64,000 bases of DNA from Gadus chalcogrammus (GCF_026213295.1 NC_079413.1:15964938-16028937), one strand, 5' to 3'. Shown: positions 10,675 to 24,046, counted from the stretch's first letter. The notes: generated by a model not told the origin, from the letters alone. Numbers and translations are program-made.

Positions 10675-12583
10675 TAAGCACACATTAAGCACACTGGTAA
10701 AGCAATAGGAGCCTGCATTGGCTAAAGTTGTTGGGATGCACCTTATTTTATAACAGGGAGGGGCAAAGTTGTGCATTACAATGCAAACACGACAATAATT
10801 GGCACCGTTCTTGCGCACTCAGAAGAACATGCAGTAGGACCGATCTTGTGACATTATTTAACCATCCATCTACAGCTAATACGATCAGACAGATACATCA
10901 TCGATCACATAAAAGCCCACAACAAGCCCAACATCACCACGGCAGGTGCGCTCTCTCTCGCACATTCACACAATCACTCCAACTTCTCCAACTCCAAGGC
11001 AAGGCTGTTTCACTAAGACCACAAACAACCACAACTAACCAGCCTACATATCCACAATAATGCACAACAATCAGTTCTATACATTGCGTCTATCTTCTGT
11101 TTGGTGCACATGGCTAATTTGCATAGTTTGCACCGGACTGTCGGCTCCGCTTGTCAAAAAAATAGAACGTATTTGTGAATAAATGCTTTGAATTCTGAAT
11201 ACTGGACTTGGTGAGCTTGAATAGGCTAAATCTAAGTGACCTTTAGTGAGATGGCCTAAAACGGAATACAAATGAATTATTCTAGGACATATAGGCTTTC
11301 AGGATCAATTCAGAGGTTCAACTGTTCGTGATTAATTTTGCTTAGCCAGTGAAAGTGACCAGCTGTAGATTCCGCACTGTTAAAAATACTTCACTACAAG
11401 TAGGCTATAAGTCCTCCAAATAATTCAGCAGAATTGCATTACTGCCACACGCATAGGCAGCAGTAGTCATTATGCGCTGAAATGGTCCCTGCCAGTGTTT
11501 TTCTATTCTGATGTTTGTGGATGAATCTTTCAGCTACAGCTTTGTTACATTTCCTTGCGATGGTTTGCTGGTTTAACTATACAGCAATAAATCAAATGAT
11601 GCAAGATGATGTGTCCGTTGCGTGGCTGTCATGTGAGAGCCGTATACGCATTTTAAAAACACCTGTAATCAGCGTGACTATGACTTTCCGAGCGGATCAT
11701 GTGGGGCTCTTCAATCATTTATTTTTCAGGATTTTCTCCCGTCATCCTCCAGTTTATTGCAAACATCTGGAGATAAGTCGGTTTAATTAAATACTCAAGT
11801 GAAATACAAGTGTACCTCCAAATTGCACTTATTGTACAGTACTTCGGTAAGGGCATTTACAATCCATCACTAAAGTTTTAATAGAATATTCTGATTCAGC
11901 GGATTTAAAATGTATTTGTATAATCTTCACAAATCTTGCAGCAATGCAATGTTAATATATCATCATGGGAAATGAGTATTCTGATTCAGCACATTTACTA
12001 TTTATTTGTATAATCTTCACAACTCACAGCAATGAAATGTTAATTTATCATCATGGGAAATAGCATATAAACAAGCTTCATAAAAATTCATTTCTAAGCA
12101 GTAGGCCTACTACATATTTCTCAACGTAAGCATCATGACCATAAGCTATCCCAACGTTTCACACCTTTCACACAGTAGGGCAGCATTAGTCATACATGAT
12201 TAACAACACATCAAATCAACGTTATTGAGGGATAACAGTGAATAAAACATCTGCGTCTTGGGTAAAGATGGGCTATGCTTAATGTGAGGAGCAGAGCCCG
12301 ATTGGAAGGAAGCCCATTCAGGACGAATTTTACCCGGAGAAGGCAGCTTCCAGGCAGATGAAGATGGGGGGCTGTAGATGGATGGTTAAATAATGTCACA
12401 AGATCGGTCCTACTGCATGTTCTTCTGAGTGCGCAAGAACGGTGCCAATTATTGTCGTGTTTGCATTGTAATGCACAACTTTGCCCCTCCCTGTTATAAA
12501 ATAAGGTGCATCCCAACAACTTTAGCCAATGCAGGCTCCTATTGCTTTACCAGTGTGCTTAATGTGTGCTTAATGTGTGCTTA

Positions 12584-12584
<1 letters not shown>

Positions 12585-12658
<74 letters not shown>
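12585..12658 (+). repeat. (TG)n microsatellite in right TIR of the young fold-back copy
   Basis: Inverted counterpart of the AC tract at 10567-10673. It is shorter, so the two arms have changed length independently. Confidence 0.97.
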
Positions 12659-12659
<1 letters not shown>

Positions 12660-13156
12660 CGTGTGTCTGCGTGTTGTCATGTAGGCTATAGATATAGATC
12701 GATTGTCTTGGCTTGCTTGCATCCATGAAATATTGTAATGTTATGGCCGAGCTGGCTACTGCATATCGCGAACAATCTGGGGATGAGGGCATCCCCGAAT
12801 AATGATGGGTATTTCGCACACTGCCATCTCAATATATAGCCTAACATATACAAATATATCACTGTACTAGACACAAATATATTTTCCACTAGCTAGTGGT
12901 GGTCATTACATTGTAGTGAAACTAGTAAAGACAACACAGCCTTATGTTACGGCGAAACATGGAGGCACTGACTGCCGCTCTAGTTTCGACAATGCGTTAC
13001 TTTAGTCTGGTCTTTCTCTTCACTGATTGGTTAGACAGCCTTCAAACTTAGTGGTCAAGCAAAGAAGGGGAGGGGCTCGTTCTGCATACCTAATAGCCGG
13101 AGTGAATAACTAATAGCCGGAGTGAATGACTAATAGCCGCGGCTATTAGTCATTCA

Positions 13157-13306
13157 AAACCGTACGGAATCCGTACGGAAACCGTACGGAAACCGTACGG
13201 ATTCCGTACGGAATTCTTGCAAAACCGTACGGAAACCGTACGGAATCCGTACGGAATCCGTACGGAAACCGTACGGAATCCGTACGGTTTCCGTACGGTT
13301 TTGCAC
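13157..13306. repeat. 11-bp phased CCGTACGG array, right TIR
   Basis: The longest array of the window, about a dozen CCGTACGG cores with A/T-only spacers, interrupted once by GAATTCTTGCAAAA. Confidence 0.93.
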
Positions 13307-13996
13307 TTTTACCGCGCCAATCTAGGTCCGGATTGTGGCCTTCTTGGCTTTCCATACACGGCAGGTGCGCTCTCTCTCGGACATTCACACAATCACTCCA
13401 ACTTCTCCAACTCCAAGGCAAGACTGTTTCACACACAAAATAGAACCTATTTGTGAATAAATGCTTTGAATTCTGAATACTGGACTTGGTGAGCTTAAAT
13501 AGGCTACATTTAAGTGACATTTAGTGAGATGGCCTAAAACGGAATACAAATGAATTATTCTAGGACAAAGGCTTTCAGGATCAATTCAGAGGTTCAACTG
13601 TTCGGGATTCATTTTGCTTAGCCAGTGAAAGTGATCAGCTGTAGATTCCACACACTGTTAAAAATACTTCACTACAAGTAGGCTATAAGTCCTCCAAATA
13701 ATTAAGCAGAATTGCATTACTGCCACAAGCATAGGCAGCAGTCATTATGCGCTAAAATGGTCCCTGCCAGTGTTTTTCTATTCTGATGTTTGTGGATGAA
13801 TCTTTCAGCTACAGCTTTGTTACATTTCCTTGCGATGGTTTGCTAGTTTAACAGCAATACATCAAATTATGTAAGATGATGTGTCCATTGCGTGGCTGTC
13901 ATGTGAGAGCCCGCGTATACGCATTTTAAAAACACCTGTAATCAGCGTGACTATGACTTTCCCGGCCGATCCAGGGGGACTCTTCCAATAATTTAT

Positions 13997-14088
13997 AGAA
14001 CACTGGCCGGGACCATTTTAGAACACTGGCCGGGACCATTTTTGAACACTGGCCGGGACCATTTTAGAACACTGGCCGGGACCATTTT
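13997..14088 (+). repeat. Four 23-bp tandem units (AACACTGGCCGGGACCATTT)
   Basis: Units start at about 13997, 14020, 14043 and 14066 and differ at single bases. They sit at the inversion point near the broken right side of the old fold-back copy. Confidence 0.92.
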
Positions 14089-14192
14089 AGCGCATAATGA
14101 CTGCTGCCTATTATTCTTATGGCAGTAGGCCCAATGCAATTCTGCTGAATTATTTGGAGGATTTATAGCCTACTTGTAGTGCAGTATTTTTA

Positions 14193-14489
14193 ACCAACCC
14201 GCTATCACGCGATTTCGTGCTCATGCGCCACGAACGTTAATCTATTGAAGCGTGTTCCAGAGCACAATAGTCCGACTTTTTGCGTGCTACACAGAACGAA
14301 ATGTAAACCAATGCATTCTGAATGGGAGTGTTCTCAGACAATTAACGTGCTCCACAAAACGGTACGAGAGAGAGAGAAAGAGAGAGAGGGAGGGACAGAG
14401 AGAGAGAGAGAGAGCGAGAGAGGCTTCAGAAAGGGTGTGCGCAGATAGTACAGTGCACCCTAGTTATGTTTATGCCAAAACCACAAGTG

Positions 14490-14529
<40 letters not shown>

Positions 14530-14990
14530 CCTAATTATATATATTGCCTACATATATATATAGGCTATATATATAATTAGGCTATAATTATATTATTTAG
14601 CGTGTAATGAGACAATGTATAGCCAAATTGTCGAAGATGCCCGAGAATCTCCGGGGATATCAGCATGGGAAATCGGCGCATCAGACCCATGAACCTATAA
14701 AGAAAGACGTCATCTCAAGCGGGAGAGAACGTTTGCGGTGCTGGTTTGTGTCACGTAAGTACAGGGCTCTCATGTCTCATGCATTCGGCGTGAGACACAC
14801 GCAATTCAACCCATGCACACGCTCGAACCTAGTCTCACGAAAAAACGTGACACTGTCACGTTATTTAATCTATTGAAACGTGATCAGGGACACGTAGGCC
14901 TATTTTCTAAATGTTGTATTTCAATTGGAAGTAGGCTATTTGTCGTGTCAGCACGACTTCCAAACTAAGGTTCTGTCCGGGAGCGTTCTC
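14193..14990. other. Dispersed-repeat sequence with AG and TA microsatellites
   Basis: No gene recognised. It contains a GA-rich tract (about 14365-14420) and a TA tract (about 14491-14527) followed by TATATA/TAATTA palindromes. A block near 14765-14830 (GCGTGAGACACACGCAATT) is repeated in inverted form near 38380-38440, so this is a dispersed fish repeat. Confidence 0.6.
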
Positions 14991-15016
14991 CCTATGTCCC
15001 TTATCCATATGAAATT

Positions 15017-15205
15017 TTACCATGGTACATAACTTAGTACCCTGGTATACCATGGTACATAACTTACTGTATCATGGTATATCATGGTACATTGCTCGAT
15101 GCCATCGTGTACCATGGTACATGAGTATAATGTACCATGGTAAAGCATGGTACATCGCTAAGTACCATGGTACTTAGGCTTAATGTACCACAGTATGCCA
15201 TATGG
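15017..15205. repeat. Degenerate TACCATGGTA palindrome cluster
   Basis: At least nine ACCATGGTAC-like palindromes or close variants are separated by short A/T-rich spacers such as TAACTTA and TCGCTAAG. No gene overlaps it. Confidence 0.88.
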
Positions 15206-16471
15206 TATGTTTGAAATGTAAAATATTCAAAACAAATCGAATGCTGCCAGTTTCGCCACCATTTTGTGTATGACATGTTACATCGAAGGGCATACACTTC
15301 ACTTGGAAATAATCTGCGTGGATTTACTTTACAAAATAGATAATGAAACCAAGAGTTTCTTGAATAAAACAATCTGAAGATCTAGATCTATATGTCAGAA
15401 AGTCGATATAAGTGCTGATAATATATCACGCATGATGTACAATGTTTGTCAAAATTAAACTAGCCCAGCAAGAGTCCCACCCAAAGTCAGTACCCCTCGC
15501 CACTACAAAGTCCTCTATTGCCCCTTCTATCCCTTGTACCTTTCATAATGCACAATATCATGTTACATGGAACTTTTACTATGAATGTATTTTCTTAAAC
15601 AGCACAACGGTACATGTGTAATAACATCAAGACACAAGCATATCCAATTATAAATGATTTATTTTCTTTCAAAAAGGAATATACTTGTGGAGACACAGCA
15701 AATCACATTTTATGAAGATGTACAATTGATGTATTTATTTAAACAGCATCAACGTTCATGTGAGATAACTTATAGATACCAACATATCATCCACTTATGT
15801 ATGCTTCATGTACGATTAAAATCAGTGTACTTTAAGAGACAAGTCATATGAAGGACATGAACATTATACAATAGTCGTGCACAATACGTTTGGCTTCACA
15901 TTCCTCATTAGAAATTCTCTTTTACACTTTTGCAAATTGCAAAAGCAAAGCAAACATTTGGCACGGTAAGAACAAAACACAATCCATAATAGAAATGACA
16001 TTTTAAATGTTAAACCGTTTACTCCTGTACACCATTCGTTGAATCATATGTTAATAAAATAAGCAACATGAGTTAAAAACTTACTCTGAAGTTTACTAAC
16101 ATAAATGCATGTAGCCGAATAAAATATGCACTACCCATTTAGGCCTGCTTCAACACCTACATATAGTGATATACATCAGTTTAGAATACTTTTCATGGCC
16201 TAATTAGTGCAAGAATGATGAATACGTTTCACAGCGGCCCTAAAACTGCAATAATACAGTATAGACTACACATACATTTATGACAGTTGTTAAGGATTAA
16301 GCAATTGTCCTGGCATATTTACCATTCTATTTCAAATAAATGTTGTAAATGAGGATGCTATATATTGCAAGATTTATTTCGCCAAGTTTTGTCAATTTGA
16401 CCGAAAATTCTCTATAGAATAACTATATATGAACGAATGAGCAGTGTAGATTACCACAAAGAAACTTATTT
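15206..16471. other. AT-rich flank downstream of the TNP2-like gene
   Basis: No coding sequence recognised. A weak repeated block (TTTAAACAGCA ... CATGTG) occurs near 15598 and 15738. It could include the 3' end of the minus-strand transposase transcript and the end of its element, but no terminal repeat was identified. Confidence 0.5.
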
Positions 16472-18719
16472 TTAGTCCCTTTCAAATGCAGGCATTTTTA
16501 CAACGTGAACACGGTTAGCATGTTCCACAAGAGTACACTTGGCCTTCACTTCCCTTGAGGTGCACACCATCAAACGTCCAGTGTTCTCAACCTGAACAAG
16601 GAACTTTGACACATTGACATTGATATCACAGTCATAGACGACAAATTGGTTTTGCGTCGGAGACAACTCATAATAATATATAAGCAACTCTGAGCATGAA
16701 CAATCTTGTTCGCATTGACAGACTTTGGATAAGACTACAAAATAAGCTATCAACTCATATGTTCCTTCTGTTGCAATTACAGAATTGTTTCTCTTGTAGC
16801 CAGCTGCGTAGCCTTGGGTTGTCAGTAACATTTTCCATACAACACAACGTTTGAATATTCGACAAGGAATATTGTGCAGATAATCGTTTTAATGGGAATC
16901 TATTTTCCAGTGCAACCCTTTCACACGCAGATAACTGCCTGTAATTACATTTCCCCAACATCACTATGTGCCTGGCAATGACAGTTCCTGCCTTCGTCAG
17001 ATAATCCAAACCGGTTAATCTACAAAAAAGCTCACTGACTGGTCTTGGTGCATCCTCAAACACTGCAGTTCCTGAATGAATTAACCTCTGCTGGGCAAAG
17101 AAGTACTTGAAAATCTGACAAGGTACCGCCTGCGTGCCATTGAACAAATCAAGTAACTTCCCATTTGCATCTTCATATACAAATGCAGAGTTGGCCCACA
17201 ACGACCCCCAGTCCCTCACACTCTGTGCCAGATGCACAAGCAAATGAGAGTTATATGAGCAGTGTTCGATGCCATACAGTTGAGGAATCTGTGCCACAAA
17301 CTGGACCAGACACAGTTCTGCACAGTTGACCTGATCCTGCGTTGTCACGGAGGAGAGAATAATATGTAGCCCAAATGCAAGTAGCATCCAATGTTTGTAA
17401 AACCTCCTGGGTAGAAAGTCTTTCATAACAACTGGGGAATACAACAACAGAAACGCTCTCCATTCCGTGGCTTTCCAAAAGGCTCTCTCAGAAAGCGGTC
17501 TTGGGTTACGCCTGACTTCACTTGGGGGCTTGATCTCACATAGGGCACTGTCAATCTGTCTCATTTGGTCAGGGAGTAGGTGATATTCTTCGGCACTATA
17601 CTTGCCATCAAGCCACAGGTTGGTAAACTGTCTAACGACTCCTAGACACACAGAATGCATGTAATCTGGTACAAATCCTTTGACAAAGTCAAAGGAAGGT
17701 AACAGAAACAAAGGACTTGCCCCTTTTACACCCATCTGAGCTTCGCCGCTCTCAGTTGCTCTTTCGGCTAACTCAACTGTGCTCGCCATGGATCTTAACG
17801 GTACTATATCAGCTTGTACAGGATACACCCTGGTGTGCCCCTTTCCCTTGTCAACAACTTCACCTTCATGGCAACAAAAGCCACATCCATATTTTCTGTT
17901 AAACTGTTTAAAGTTTTGAATCATGGCCCGCGCCACAGCATCACAGACACAAACTAGTGCATGCACTCTACTATTCCTCTGCAGGCCAGTACTATCGATC
18001 CAAGCTACACCATTGTCATGTAAACTCTGGAGCTCAGCAATGAACGGAGCGAAATAGGTGTCGACCCGGGGTTTGTGCCGCCCAAACCACAAACTATGCA
18101 ACATAATGGATTTGCCTCTTTCGTCCAGTGACAGCTCGTTTATTGTGCAGAGTATTGGCCAAAGAGAATACTGCGAAGATTTGAAAACGGGAACGCCGTC
18201 ACAATTGAAAGATATGGTGACATTGTCCGGATTGTCAATAAAATCACCCTGATCTTGGTATAGCTTTCCTGTGTTTATGTCTCCTACACTCTCATCATGT
18301 CGAAAGTGGCCCCGCAGTGCCGACTGTGGCAAGATGTTTTTGAGCTGATTGGCTAAAGGCATCACCAGAAAGTAACTTGCAGATTTGAGAAGTTCCTCCT
18401 TGTGCCAATGCTTCAGGCAAGTTGCACAATGGTAGTCTGGTCCTTTGCCGATGTATCCTACACAGTCCGTGCAATAGAAATGCAACTCTGCCTTGTCGGA
18501 CAAATTTAAGAAAGCTTTGTCCAAGTACCACTTGCTTGAGGGAACACATCCTGGAATGACGGTATTCAACAAATCGAGAAGGTCTTTCATGGCAACACCA
18601 GATAATCAGTGCCTTAGGCACAACCCCATCAGCATCGCTAGCAGTTGTCCCTTTGAAACATCAGCTCCTTCAAAGACAGGGTTGTTGGCGTCAAAGTGCT
18701 TTTCATCAAACAGCTTCTC
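16472..18719 (-). pseudogene. TNP2-like (EnSpm/CACTA-type) transposase, last exon, with stop and frameshift
   Basis: A minus-strand exon opens at 18719 after the acceptor TTTTTTCAG and reads EKLFDEKHFDANNPVFEG. It meets an in-frame TGA at 18608-18606, then continues as a long 611-codon frame. Near the N terminus, CTDC...YHCATCLKHWH looks like a zinc-binding motif. The core follows the TNP2 pattern: FNCDGVPVFKSSQYSLWPIL, LHSLWFGRHKPRVDTYFAPF, CDAVARAM, CGFCCHEGE and FVPDYMHSVCLGVVRQF. A one-base shift near 16800 moves the C-terminal about 110 residues (ELIAYFVVLSKVCQC onwards) to another frame. Upstream exons were not found. TNP2 proteins cut and join CACTA elements in the nucleus. Family called by motif order; the copy is inactive unless the two lesions are assembly errors. 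Confidence 0.72.
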
Positions 18720-20576
18720 CTGAAAAAACGTCAACAAATATTGCACTTTAATAGGTATTATGCTGATAATTGTCATTTATCCAATACTTGCTACACAACA
18801 AATCATTGTTATCCCATATACAGATCATAACAATTTGCATTATTGATATTGTTAAGCAGTGTTATACAATTATACAATTAAATAATTGCACAACAGTTAC
18901 AAAGATTAATCACCAAAAATTATAACCATTTAGGTCAGGGCTGAAAGGTGCTGCAGTTGGTGGGGGGGCTGTTGAATCAATGCCATGCCTTTGTTGCGAA
19001 TTTGCATAGGGGAACTAGCAGAATGATAAGAAGTAGCACGGCATATGGGAACTACCATAATGGTAGGAAGAAATACAAGGGCAGGGGGCGCGTGGGTGAG
19101 ATTGCGTAGTAAACATCTGCCAGGAGAGGAAAGAAGTTGAAGCAAGTTCGGGAGAAGATTTAGAGGATTCGAGTATTTATCGCCAGTATATTTATGAATA
19201 GTTTATGTATCTTTTTTTTTTTATGTAGCAAGTTTCCCCAGTAGTTCGAAGGATAATGATGAGCATCTTAGCCCTATTTTAAAGTGTATGAATACAGTTT
19301 CTTTCATTTCAGTTTCGCTCATTGGTCAGTTTAGGGGTAGCGTCACTCGGATGTGGGTTTCAAAGGCCCTACATCAAGCTAGAAAGCCAGTTGGAGTTTG
19401 GGGGATAGGGCAGCATCAGCGCACCTCTAACACTCTCTCAGCGCAACATTTGCGCACCTCTCTCCCCTTAGCGCAGCATCCACACACCTCTTTAGTAACC
19501 TTCTCTTCTTAGCGCAGCATCAGCGCACCTCTTTACTCTTTTCTTTGAGTCTTTGCTATTTTCTTTTATAAGTATTTGTGCAGTATCAGGAAGGTAAAAT
19601 GTGGGAATAAGCTTGTCTTGGAGGTCTAGGTCAGAGAGCTGTATTTTGGAGGTATATTGAGAGGAATCAGCAGTGGTATGTAAAGAATTAGCTTGAGGAT
19701 AAGAGGAATACTGTAATAGATTTATGCGACCAGCAATTAGGCAACGAGAGGATATATTGAATGTAAAGAGAGACTTGAGGCAGCATGTACAGTGATATTT
19801 CAGTTTGTGACCATGGTGGTTCTTTGAGATGTAGTTATCAGTATATTTACCAAGAGGCTGATGCCATATATATTTCAATTATATTGATAGTTTGATCATA
19901 CATTTATAAGTGGTGGCAGCACAGGCGCAGTAAATCCGTGGAGGGGGGGGGTAGGGGCCCCACACCGTATACTGTGCACTGGAAAAAGCCTTCTGTTGAA
20001 CCAATTAAAAAAAACAAGGGTAATGGTTCACATCTATATTACATAACTTGAGCCAATGACAAATATATAGCTTGCCTCAAACAATATTTCCTATATTCAT
20101 AAAAACTAAATAATACAACTTGGCACCAAGTATAATTCTATTCTTTGAATGAAGTTCATACATTTAAATCGTATGTTAAATCCTAAACAAAAAAATATTG
20201 ATTCACTCCAACAATTGTTTCTCATTTAAGAAATATCTATCAGAAATAATTTGTTTTATCCAATCAAAAAGATTAAAATTTAATCAAACAATTGTTTCTC
20301 ATTTAAGTCATAATATGCATCCGATATTTGTTTTATCCAATTTAAAAGATAAAAATCGAATCAAACAATTGTTTCTCATTTAAGAAATATCTATCAGAAA
20401 TTATTTGTTTTATCCAATCAAAAAGATTAAAATGTAATCAAACAATTGTTTCTCATTTAAACATGAACATTTTTAAACATAACATATTTTTGTATACAAT
20501 ATATATTAACAATCTAAATGGCAGAGTTAGGCCTACTCCAGACCTCCCTCCAGGCACAGACAGGCTGTGCTAGCTC
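18720..20576. other. Non-coding stretch with tandem repeats
   Basis: No gene recognised. AGCGCAGCATCAGCGCACCTC-like units recur between about 19405 and 19545, and a 77-bp tandem array lies at 20208-20460. It may hold introns or 5' exons of the TNP2-like gene that could not be identified. Confidence 0.5.
20208..20460 (+). repeat. 77-bp tandem repeat, just over three units
   Basis: CAATTGTTTCTCATTTAA begins at 20212, 20289, 20366 and 20443, an exact 77-bp period. The units include ATCTATCAGAAAT and TTGTTTTATCCAAT and are AT-rich. Confidence 0.95.
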
Positions 20577-20713
20577 ACAGAACCAGTGAGTCATCCTCAC
20601 TCTGGTCAAGGCTCTCTACTGCAGGTTCAGCTCTAGGTGCTTGAATAAGCAGCCGATATTCCAAAAAGCTTCAAATCATGATCAGGCAGCTGGTGCTCAA
20701 AGCAAGCATCACC
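20577..20713 (-). pseudogene. hAT transposase C-terminal fragment, distal half
   Basis: The minus strand reads GDACFEHQLPDHDLKLFGIS directly after a 3-bp duplication and joins in frame to the fragment at 24512-24611. Further down, another frame ends EPAVESLDQSEDDSLVL and a stop. With its partner it resembles the end of a hAT dimerisation domain. It is split by the Harbinger insertion at 20717-24508. Confidence 0.5.
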
Positions 20714-20934
20714 TGAGCCCTGTTTCAGGTAGCTGGTTTTGAGGCAACCCCGAGTTTGTTCGCTCTGAGTTAGTGGAAACTCTGGGTTTTCCGTTTCAGG
20801 TAGCAGGTTCAGCGCAACCGAGAGTTAGTTGCTGCGGCAACATACGCCGTGGACCTAACCTGCTCGGGAGGTGGTTAGACCTACTCTGAGTTTGTTGTCT
20901 ATAAGGCTGAAGGCAGCTCTCCGACAGAAGGAAG

Positions 20935-22533
20935 CAGGGGCGGACTGGCCATCGGGAATACCGGGGACATCCCCGGTGGGCCGATGGCCCAAAATATAAA
21001 CCCACCGGCCTATCACCATTATGTACCGGCCCACGCCCATCATCGCATCACGGCAGAAACGTAACAATGGTTAACACAGCGGCACAAGCGTGATTTTAGA
21101 GCTATACCTATCTAACCGCACTGACTGAGTTTTATACTGCTACTCGCAATCGGTCTTCACACTCATGGTGACAATTTTTTTCGATTTTTTTTTAAGTGTC
21201 TTCTAATATGTGTTTTACAGACTTCGGAAGTCCAAAGTAAGAAAAGATCTCCACCTTATTAATAAACACCTCTAAATTGGTTCTTACACAGCCGAAGTGT
21301 TCTCAGCTGTGCGGATTGGGTAGAGAATTTGGATTTGCATACATACACGCAACGCGGCACTTAGTTCTACGCATGCGCTCAACCCATGAGGCCCAGCTCT
21401 TCGTTGCCCCTTCCAAACTCTTGTTTTAGGTGTTATTAAATATCACTCACTCTAGCTTATATTATATTTTATTTATTTTGTGCCCTTTCCTTTTATTGTT
21501 TATTGATAGCACATTGAGTTGCATAAAAAAATAAAAAAAATGAAAAAACGGCACCAAAACGAAAAGGTGGAGCTGAAAAGCTAAGAGATAAAAAGAAAAA
21601 ATGTCTGGAGGAAGGTGCCTCAAAACATTTAAAAATATCTAATTTCTTTGGAAAACCACCGACTGGTGACAGTGAAAAGGTAAGATGCGGCGTTGACCTT
21701 GCCAAATGTGAGCTTTCTATTCGCAGGTGAGGTAACGTTCCCTACAGCTAGCCTTGCATATGTAGACCGTTATGATCTGGTAAAATAAGCAAGATGGTGT
21801 TGTTGTCAACATCTAGATTATCTATTTTAACATGTTAGCCGTAGTCACTGGCTTACAATCGATGAGCAAGCTATCCATGGTGGTAGTTGTAAATAGGGAA
21901 ATCTTATAATTTCTATTAACCTTTGACAAATAAGTTAACCTGCTAGTTTGTTATGCTAAAATCTAAAATTATAAATAATGTTTATATGTTATCTAGATTG
22001 TTAATATGTTATGACAGCATGCAACACTACTGATACCACTGATGTTCACACCCCATCGTATTTTCTGTTCTGTTCATTTCTAATATATTGTTCATACTAA
22101 TTCTACCCTCTGATTCCAGTTTCTTTATTGTGTGGTCTTTCTCTGCTGACATTCATTCCTTAAGGCTTTGTAGTTATAATTGTATAACCATCTGATACTA
22201 GCCAAGAGTTAAGCATATTCATCTAGCAAACTATACCTACCTTGGAGTGTTACAATAGCCAATAATCATTTTATTCCATGTGTCCATCCAGGCAAATTGG
22301 TGGATCCAAATGTTATTAAAAAACAAACATACATATATGATGTAATTTCTTTGTAATCATCCAAAATAATGTTAAGTGTATGGGTATTTTTCCCAGAAGG
22401 CCACTGACTGTTCGATAAGCGCGATCCATTGAGTGGGCAACGCAGCGTGTACTTAGTGGGCCGCGCGCCGTGTATTGAGTGGGCCGGTCTGACAGAAACT
22501 CCCGGGCCACTTTTTTCCCCCAGTCCGCCCCTG
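20935..22533 (+). mobile_element. hAT element (CAGGGGCGGACTGG ends), TSD GAAGGAAG
   Basis: The ends CAGGGGCGGACTGG and CCAGTCCGCCCCTG are exact inverted repeats. The 8-bp duplication GAAGGAAG lies at 20927-20934 and 22534-22541. It contains a short coding remnant typical of the first exon of ZMYM1/DUF4371-like hAT transposases. It lies inside the Harbinger element just before the HARBI1-like start. Confidence 0.92.
21550..21681 (+). pseudogene. hAT transposase first-exon remnant
   Basis: The plus strand reads GGAEKLRDKKKKCLEEGASK then HLKISNFFGKPPTGDSEK, running into GTAAGA, a plausible splice donor. Lys-rich N termini of this form begin many DUF4371-type hAT transposases. The nearest ATG (21540) is in another frame, so the start is broken. 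No further exon is recognised before the element ends. Confidence 0.6.
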
Positions 22534-22549
22534 GAAGGAAGTGTTAGAA

Positions 22550-22792
22550 ATGGCATGTCCTTTTCTACGAGAGCCTGTGGACGTAGAGGCTGCGATCCTC
22601 AGAAGGAATCTCCGTGAGGCACGATTATTAAGACCCCGGTTGGATATACTTTATTTTCCTGATAATTTTCTCCACGAGCGCTATCGTTTTTCAGCGCAAT
22701 CTATCATTTATTTAGACCACCTTCTCAGCCCCCATGTTAACTGTCAAACGCACCGGGGGCATGCTTTAAGTTTATTTTTTTATCGCAATTAA
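22550..22792 (+). pseudogene. HARBI1-like transposase, N-terminal fragment
   Basis: ATG at 22550 opens MACPFLREPVDVEAAILRRN and continues with a conserved F-PD-F-L-ERYRFS block and IIYLDHLLSPHV, the N-terminal signature of fish Harbinger transposases. Similarity stops near THRGHALS (about 22771), where the next splice or a deletion occurs. The DDE region is not present downstream, so the element could not make its own transposase. The ATG follows the GAAGGAAG duplication of the hAT insertion closely, so the hAT sits in its 5' leader. Confidence 0.75.
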
Positions 22793-23199
22793 CAGAATGC
22801 ATGTGCAGAATGATCCGCCCCGTGCATCCCACCCGCTCTGTACTACAGTCACTTCAACGTTGTGGCTTTCCCATGATCAGAGTAGCTGACTAACCACGGA
22901 CCTATAACTGCTGCAAGTCAAGAAACTAATTTTAAGAATGCAAGGCAGAAAAGACCCTGGTACTGCTTTTAACCAGATGCTGTTCTTCTCTACATGCACA
23001 TGCTCAGCATAATCGTCTGCATTGTTCACTGAAGTAAAACCCTTTGAGTAAACTGTTCAACAAAATAACTTGTCCCACCACAGCCCGTGTTCTAATAAAG
23101 ACAATCTACTTATTATGAGGATTGAAGTCATTTATATTGGGTATGTTTTTAGAGCAGGGAACAGTAGCCTATCCCAGTTTGCACCTCACCCACCTATAA

Positions 23200-23960
23200 C
23201 TTATGTTCCAAAATGTGGATCTCCAAAGCATCCTTTTGCATCTTTTGAATTGTTACAATTGCATGGAGGTTGGTGAGGGCATCTGGTTCAAGTAGGGCGA
23301 TGACGCCATCAGTAACTGGAAGAAGATGATTAGACAGTGCAATTATTACTTGAGCCAGAATATTGCCCCATCTAATTTGCAACGCGCTGGTTTGCGTGTA
23401 CATATTTAATTATTTTGAATAACCAACCTCTTATACTGTAAAGGCACTTCTATCCTGGGGGGTGGGGGGGATCAGAGGAGCTCCCCCCAGGGATGCCCTC
23501 AGCCACAGGACGCATACTCTGTTGGCTGAGGGCCATCTCCTCAGCCTCTGTGAGGGCTGCAGGTGGTGGACCCCCTCCAGTCTGCCGGGCCTCTGCATTT
23601 TTTCGATTTGCTAACATGGAGGAAAATGTTACCCTAATATTCAGTAAGCGCTATTTTGAAGACACATATATATTTATAATGCATTTTGCCTAGGTGTAGC
23701 CTTCTAATATATCTAAATCCTATTAAATATTGGCAGTGTTGGGGTGGCTGGGAAATGTAGGCCTACTACTTACATTTACTGCTTAAATATAGTATACAAA
23801 TATATAATACATGTTGAACATAGCTGTTAAATTAGGTAGAGCAGGCAAAACAGCACAATTGATTTGATTTCAATTAAACATTAGTTTACCTGTTTAAACT
23901 ATATTTTTGTACTTCATTTGCTGCCAAGTCCTCGTGGGGCAACTCGGGGTTGCGTAAATT

Positions 23961-24046
<86 letters not shown>

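Noticed and set aside
11515..11790. 91-codon frame in the fold-back element, identical in both copies
   Set aside because: Identity reflects recent copying of the whole DNA, not protein constraint. There is no recognisable domain, so it is not called a gene.
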